A stretch of 6,506 nt of DNA from assembly GCA_025934595.1 (NCBI GenBank), contig JAICXU010000193.1:1-6506 (forward strand), written 5' to 3'. The notes beneath the pieces were generated by a model. That model worked only from the letters and a program-made list of their open reading frames with translations, made no database searches and was not told the DNA's origin. Positions 5,150 to 6,506 of this stretch are shown in pieces. Source of the stretch: Polyangiaceae bacterium. Its GTDB lineage: Bacteria; Myxococcota_A; Polyangia; Polyangiales; Polyangiaceae. Every line of letters starts with the position of its first letter. Position 1 is the first letter of the stretch. The position numbers and the translations under genes were made by a program.

Positions 5150-5683
5150 TCAGTTCAAGGACGCTGCGAGCGGAGGGCGTTCGGAGATCCGTGGAACGAG
5201 AGGGGTGACGAGACCGCGAACCTGTTTCGCGAACGCGATGATCGCAGGTTTCGCGGCGCCGGATTCGACGTCGGCTTGCCGGGCCGTCAACGTCGCGATC
5301 GGCTGTTTTCCAGCCTCCTCCGCCATTTGCGCGAAGACGCGATCCTCGCCGTTGCCGCCGCATGTGCGGAAGAACGCGAGGCGTTTGCAGAAGCCTTGGT
5401 GCCGTTCGAGATATGCGCGAACGGGGCTCGAGAGCGAGCCGTTCCACGTTGGCCCTCCGATGACCACTACGTCGTAGAGCGCCGGGTTGCGGACGGATGC
5501 GCCGATGCAAGCCGATTTTTCCGTCGTGGCTTCGTAGCCCGACCGCATGAAACCGAAGAAACCCTTGCGAGAACGCTTCTCGGAAATCACTTCCACGTCT
5601 GCACCGAGCTCCTTGGCGAGCTCGATGCTGACGGCCTGCGCCGTTCCGGAACGAGAGTAGTAGACGACGAGGATCTTGGACAT
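5150..5683 (-). CDS. Flavodoxin-like FMN-binding protein
   Basis: A 177-aa cytoplasmic protein. It begins M-S-K-I-L-V-V-Y-Y-S-R-S-G-T-A, with the FMN phosphate loop S10-R-S-G-T-A at 10-15. The second FMN-contact region is G-G-P-T-W-N-G-S-L-S-S-P at 76-87, and the third T-C-G-G-N-G-E-D is at 107-114. This is the flavodoxin / NAD(P)H:quinone oxidoreductase fold; an electron-transfer or quinone-reducing role is likely, with partner unknown. The stretch R-S-R-K-G-F-F-G-F-M-R-S-G at 37-49 is an insertion typical of stand-alone flavodoxin-family proteins. The ATG at 5681-5683 has a strong AAGGAG at 5691-5696, 7 nt away. This site directly abuts the TGA of the upstream USP (gap 13 nt), so the two are co-transcribed. 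The frame open to 5785 is only a shadow of that USP. Confidence 0.9.
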   Translation of the reverse strand: MSKILVVYYSRSGTAQAVSIELAKELGADVEVISEKRSRKGFFGFMRSGYEATTEKSACIGASVRNPALYDVVVIGGPTWNGSLSSPVRAYLERHQGFCKRLAFFRTCGGNGEDRVFAQMAEEAGKQPIATLTARQADVESGAAKPAIIAFAKQVRGLVTPLVPRISERPPLAASLN

Positions 5684-5696
5684 GTCGGATCTCCTT

Positions 5697-6140
5697 TCAA
5701 GTATCGGCGGCGTGGACGGTGAGGACCGGCGTGGCGCTGGTTCGCACGATGCGCTCCGCGACGCTGCCGAGCAGCGCGCGAGCAATTCCGTTGCGCCCGT
5801 GCGTTCCCATCACGATGAGGGCGGCGTCCTCTTCTTTCGCCATGCTGAGAATGACGTCGCGCGCGTCGCCGTTTTTCAGCACCGTCTTGATCGGCACGCC
5901 GCAATCGGCATAACGAGTCGCGAGATCCGTCAACCCGCGCCTGGCGGCCATTTCGATCGATGCGATGACATCTCCGTTCGGAACGATCGCGCCGTCGTAA
6001 GGGCCAACGAGCGGCATCGCATACGCATGCACGACGAGGATGCGCGTGTCGGTCCCTCGACCGAGCTCGATGGCCTGCTTGAGCGCAGCCTCCGCGCACG
6101 GACTGAAATCGGTGGGAACGAGAAATGTCTTCTGTGGCAT
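5697..6140 (-). CDS. Universal stress protein (UspA family), first gene of the flavodoxin operon
   Basis: A compact 147-aa USP of the usual family length. K-T-F-L-V-P-T-D-F-S is at residues 4-13 and the nucleotide-binding G-x2-G-x9-G-S at 112-126 (G-T-H-G ... L-G-S), then R-T-S-A-T-P-V-L-T-V-H. It shares the D-G-A-I-V-P-x-x-D-V segment (49-58) with the two USPs at 647-1718, so these three form one paralogous subfamily. The ATG at 6138-6140 has AAGGTG (6145-6150) 4 nt upstream. A sigma-54-type promoter at 6153-6168, however, predicts transcription from about 6142, so that site may not be on the mRNA. It is followed after 13 nt by the flavodoxin-like gene, and probably by the CBS, basic-protein and LOG genes in a longer transcript. 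Confidence 0.93.
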   Translation of the reverse strand: MPQKTFLVPTDFSPCAEAALKQAIELGRGTDTRILVVHAYAMPLVGPYDGAIVPNGDVIASIEMAARRGLTDLATRYADCGVPIKTVLKNGDARDVILSMAKEEDAALIVMGTHGRNGIARALLGSVAERIVRTSATPVLTVHAADT

Positions 6141-6152
6141 GTCACACCTTGG

Positions 6153-6168
6153 AGCAAAGAGCCGGCCA
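6153..6168 (-). promoter_or_regulatory. Sigma-54 (RpoN) -24/-12 promoter of the usp-flavodoxin operon
   Basis: Read on the minus strand, TGGCCG-GCTCT-TTGCTC keeps the essential TGGC and TTGC blocks of TGGCAC-N5-TTGCW at the correct spacing, with two mismatches in the less conserved end of the -24 element. The -12 cytosine at 6154 gives a start point near 6142, two bases before the USP ATG. It is the weakest of the three on sequence alone, but the dyads at 6210-6241 lie at the same distance as at the other two. Confidence 0.68.
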
Positions 6169-6209
6169 AGCGAGGTCCCGACATTTTCGTGTTCGCGCAC
6201 GGTAGGCGA

Positions 6210-6241
6210 CGCAACACGTGCGCTCGCGCGCAGGAATTGCG
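6210..6241 (-). promoter_or_regulatory. Tandem 13-bp dyads, candidate enhancer sites in the divergent usp / PII-like region
   Basis: Plus-strand readings are CGCAACACGTGCG at 6210-6222 and CGCAGGAATTGCG at 6229-6241, both exact CGCA-N5-TGCG dyads with centres at 6216 and 6235, 19 bp apart. They lie 62 and 81 bp upstream of the -12 cytosine at 6154. They could also affect the divergent PII-like gene, but no -24/-12 element was found at the matching distance on the plus strand. Confidence 0.72.
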
Positions 6242-6251
6242 CTTCGAAGCG
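6240..6251. repeat. 12-bp perfect palindrome in the divergent intergenic region
   Basis: CGCTTCGAAGCG is its own reverse complement. It overlaps the last two bases of the outer enhancer-type dyad. It may be an operator for the divergent PII-like gene or a third, different protein site, or chance. No function can be assigned. Confidence 0.4.
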
Positions 6252-6356
6252 ACAAAGCGAAGAGAGCGGGTATCGACCTCACGTAGCAGTATCGATGGCG
6301 AGGCGCGCGCGACTCGTCATCACGCGCCGACCCACCTTTTGAGGGTTCGTGCGAGA

Positions 6357-6506
6357 ATGCGCCCGATGCCGACACCTGCGAAGCTCGTCACGATCATCAC
6401 TGCCTTCGAGGGCCAACTGCACGTCGAGCGCGCTCTCGCTTCATTCGCGGTCGGCGGCTACACGCGTTCGAAGGGACACGGAACTGGCACGCACGGCGCC
6501 AGGCCA
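6357..6506 (+). CDS. PII-like (GlnB/SbtB superfamily) signalling protein, N-terminal part; 3' end outside window
   Basis: Fifty codons are open to the right edge. The protein begins M-R-P-M-P-T-P-A-K-L-V-T-I-I-T-A-F-E-G-Q, then V-E-R-A-L-A-S-F-A-V-G-G-Y-T-R-S-K-G-H-G. A first strand, an amphipathic helix and a G-Y-T turn before a Gly/His-rich stretch match the N-terminal beta-alpha-beta of PII-like trimeric sensors, where the last part would enter the T-loop. These bind ATP, ADP, AMP or similar ligands and control transporters or enzymes. The identification rests on 50 residues and the C-terminal half is missing. ATG 6357 is preferred because GAGGG (6341-6345) lies 11 nt upstream; in-frame ATG 6366 is possible. 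It is divergent from the USP-flavodoxin operon. No clear promoter was seen. Confidence 0.6.
   Translation, partial: MRPMPTPAKLVTIITAFEGQLHVERALASFAVGGYTRSKGHGTGTHGARP

Noticed and set aside
6296..6310. TGGCGAGGCGCGCGC as a sigma-54 promoter for the PII-like gene
   Set aside because: The GG and GC spacing fits, but the -12 block lacks the T residues, the alternating GC run would match almost any such pattern, and its distance to the dyads differs from that at the three accepted promoters.

Overview
The window is GC-rich, gene-dense bacterial DNA. The mix of universal stress proteins (USPs), a hemerythrin, a CBS protein, sigma-54-type promoters and compact operons suggests a Myxococcota-like (former Deltaproteobacteria) or similar Proteobacterial chromosome. 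That placement is inference from gene style; no rRNA or other marker gene is present.

Layout. (1) 2-391 (+): the C-terminal end of a GGDEF diguanylate cyclase cut by the window edge. (2) 392-646: a regulatory region with two 13-bp dyads, a -24/-12 promoter and an 18-codon leader ORF. (3) 647-1718 (+): two overlapping paralogous USP genes. (4) 1783-2915 (-): a hemerythrin gene followed by a USP with a Cys/His tail, joined by an ATGA overlap and convergent with the first pair. (5) 2916-3067: the regulatory region of the hemerythrin operon. (6) 3068-6140 (-): a rightward-lying series transcribed leftward, in the order USP, flavodoxin-like protein, CBS-pair protein, a doubtful 76-aa ORF, a small basic protein and a LOG-family protein. 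(7) 6141-6356: a divergent regulatory region. (8) 6357-6506 (+): the start of a PII-like protein that runs off the window.

The main result is regulatory. All three operons headed by stress genes (647, 2915 and 6140) have the same upstream design. Two 13-bp dyads of the form CGCA-N5-TGCG have centres 19-20 bp apart. The near dyad is centred 62-63 bp and the far dyad 81-83 bp upstream of the -12 cytosine of a -24/-12 (sigma-54, RpoN) promoter. In all three cases an ATG follows that cytosine by only 13-14 nt. The pattern occurs on both strands in three separate intergenic regions, so it probably defines a regulon under one unidentified enhancer-binding protein. The predicted transcripts would be leaderless or nearly so. 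At the first operon the leaderless ATG opens an 18-codon ORF whose TGA overlaps the USP start codon.

Together the genes encode four USPs, an O2- or redox-binding diiron protein, a flavodoxin-like electron carrier, a probable ligand-sensing CBS protein and a PII-like sensor next door. This resembles the low-oxygen, dormancy or energy-stress gene sets of other bacteria, but the inducing signal cannot be read from the sequence.
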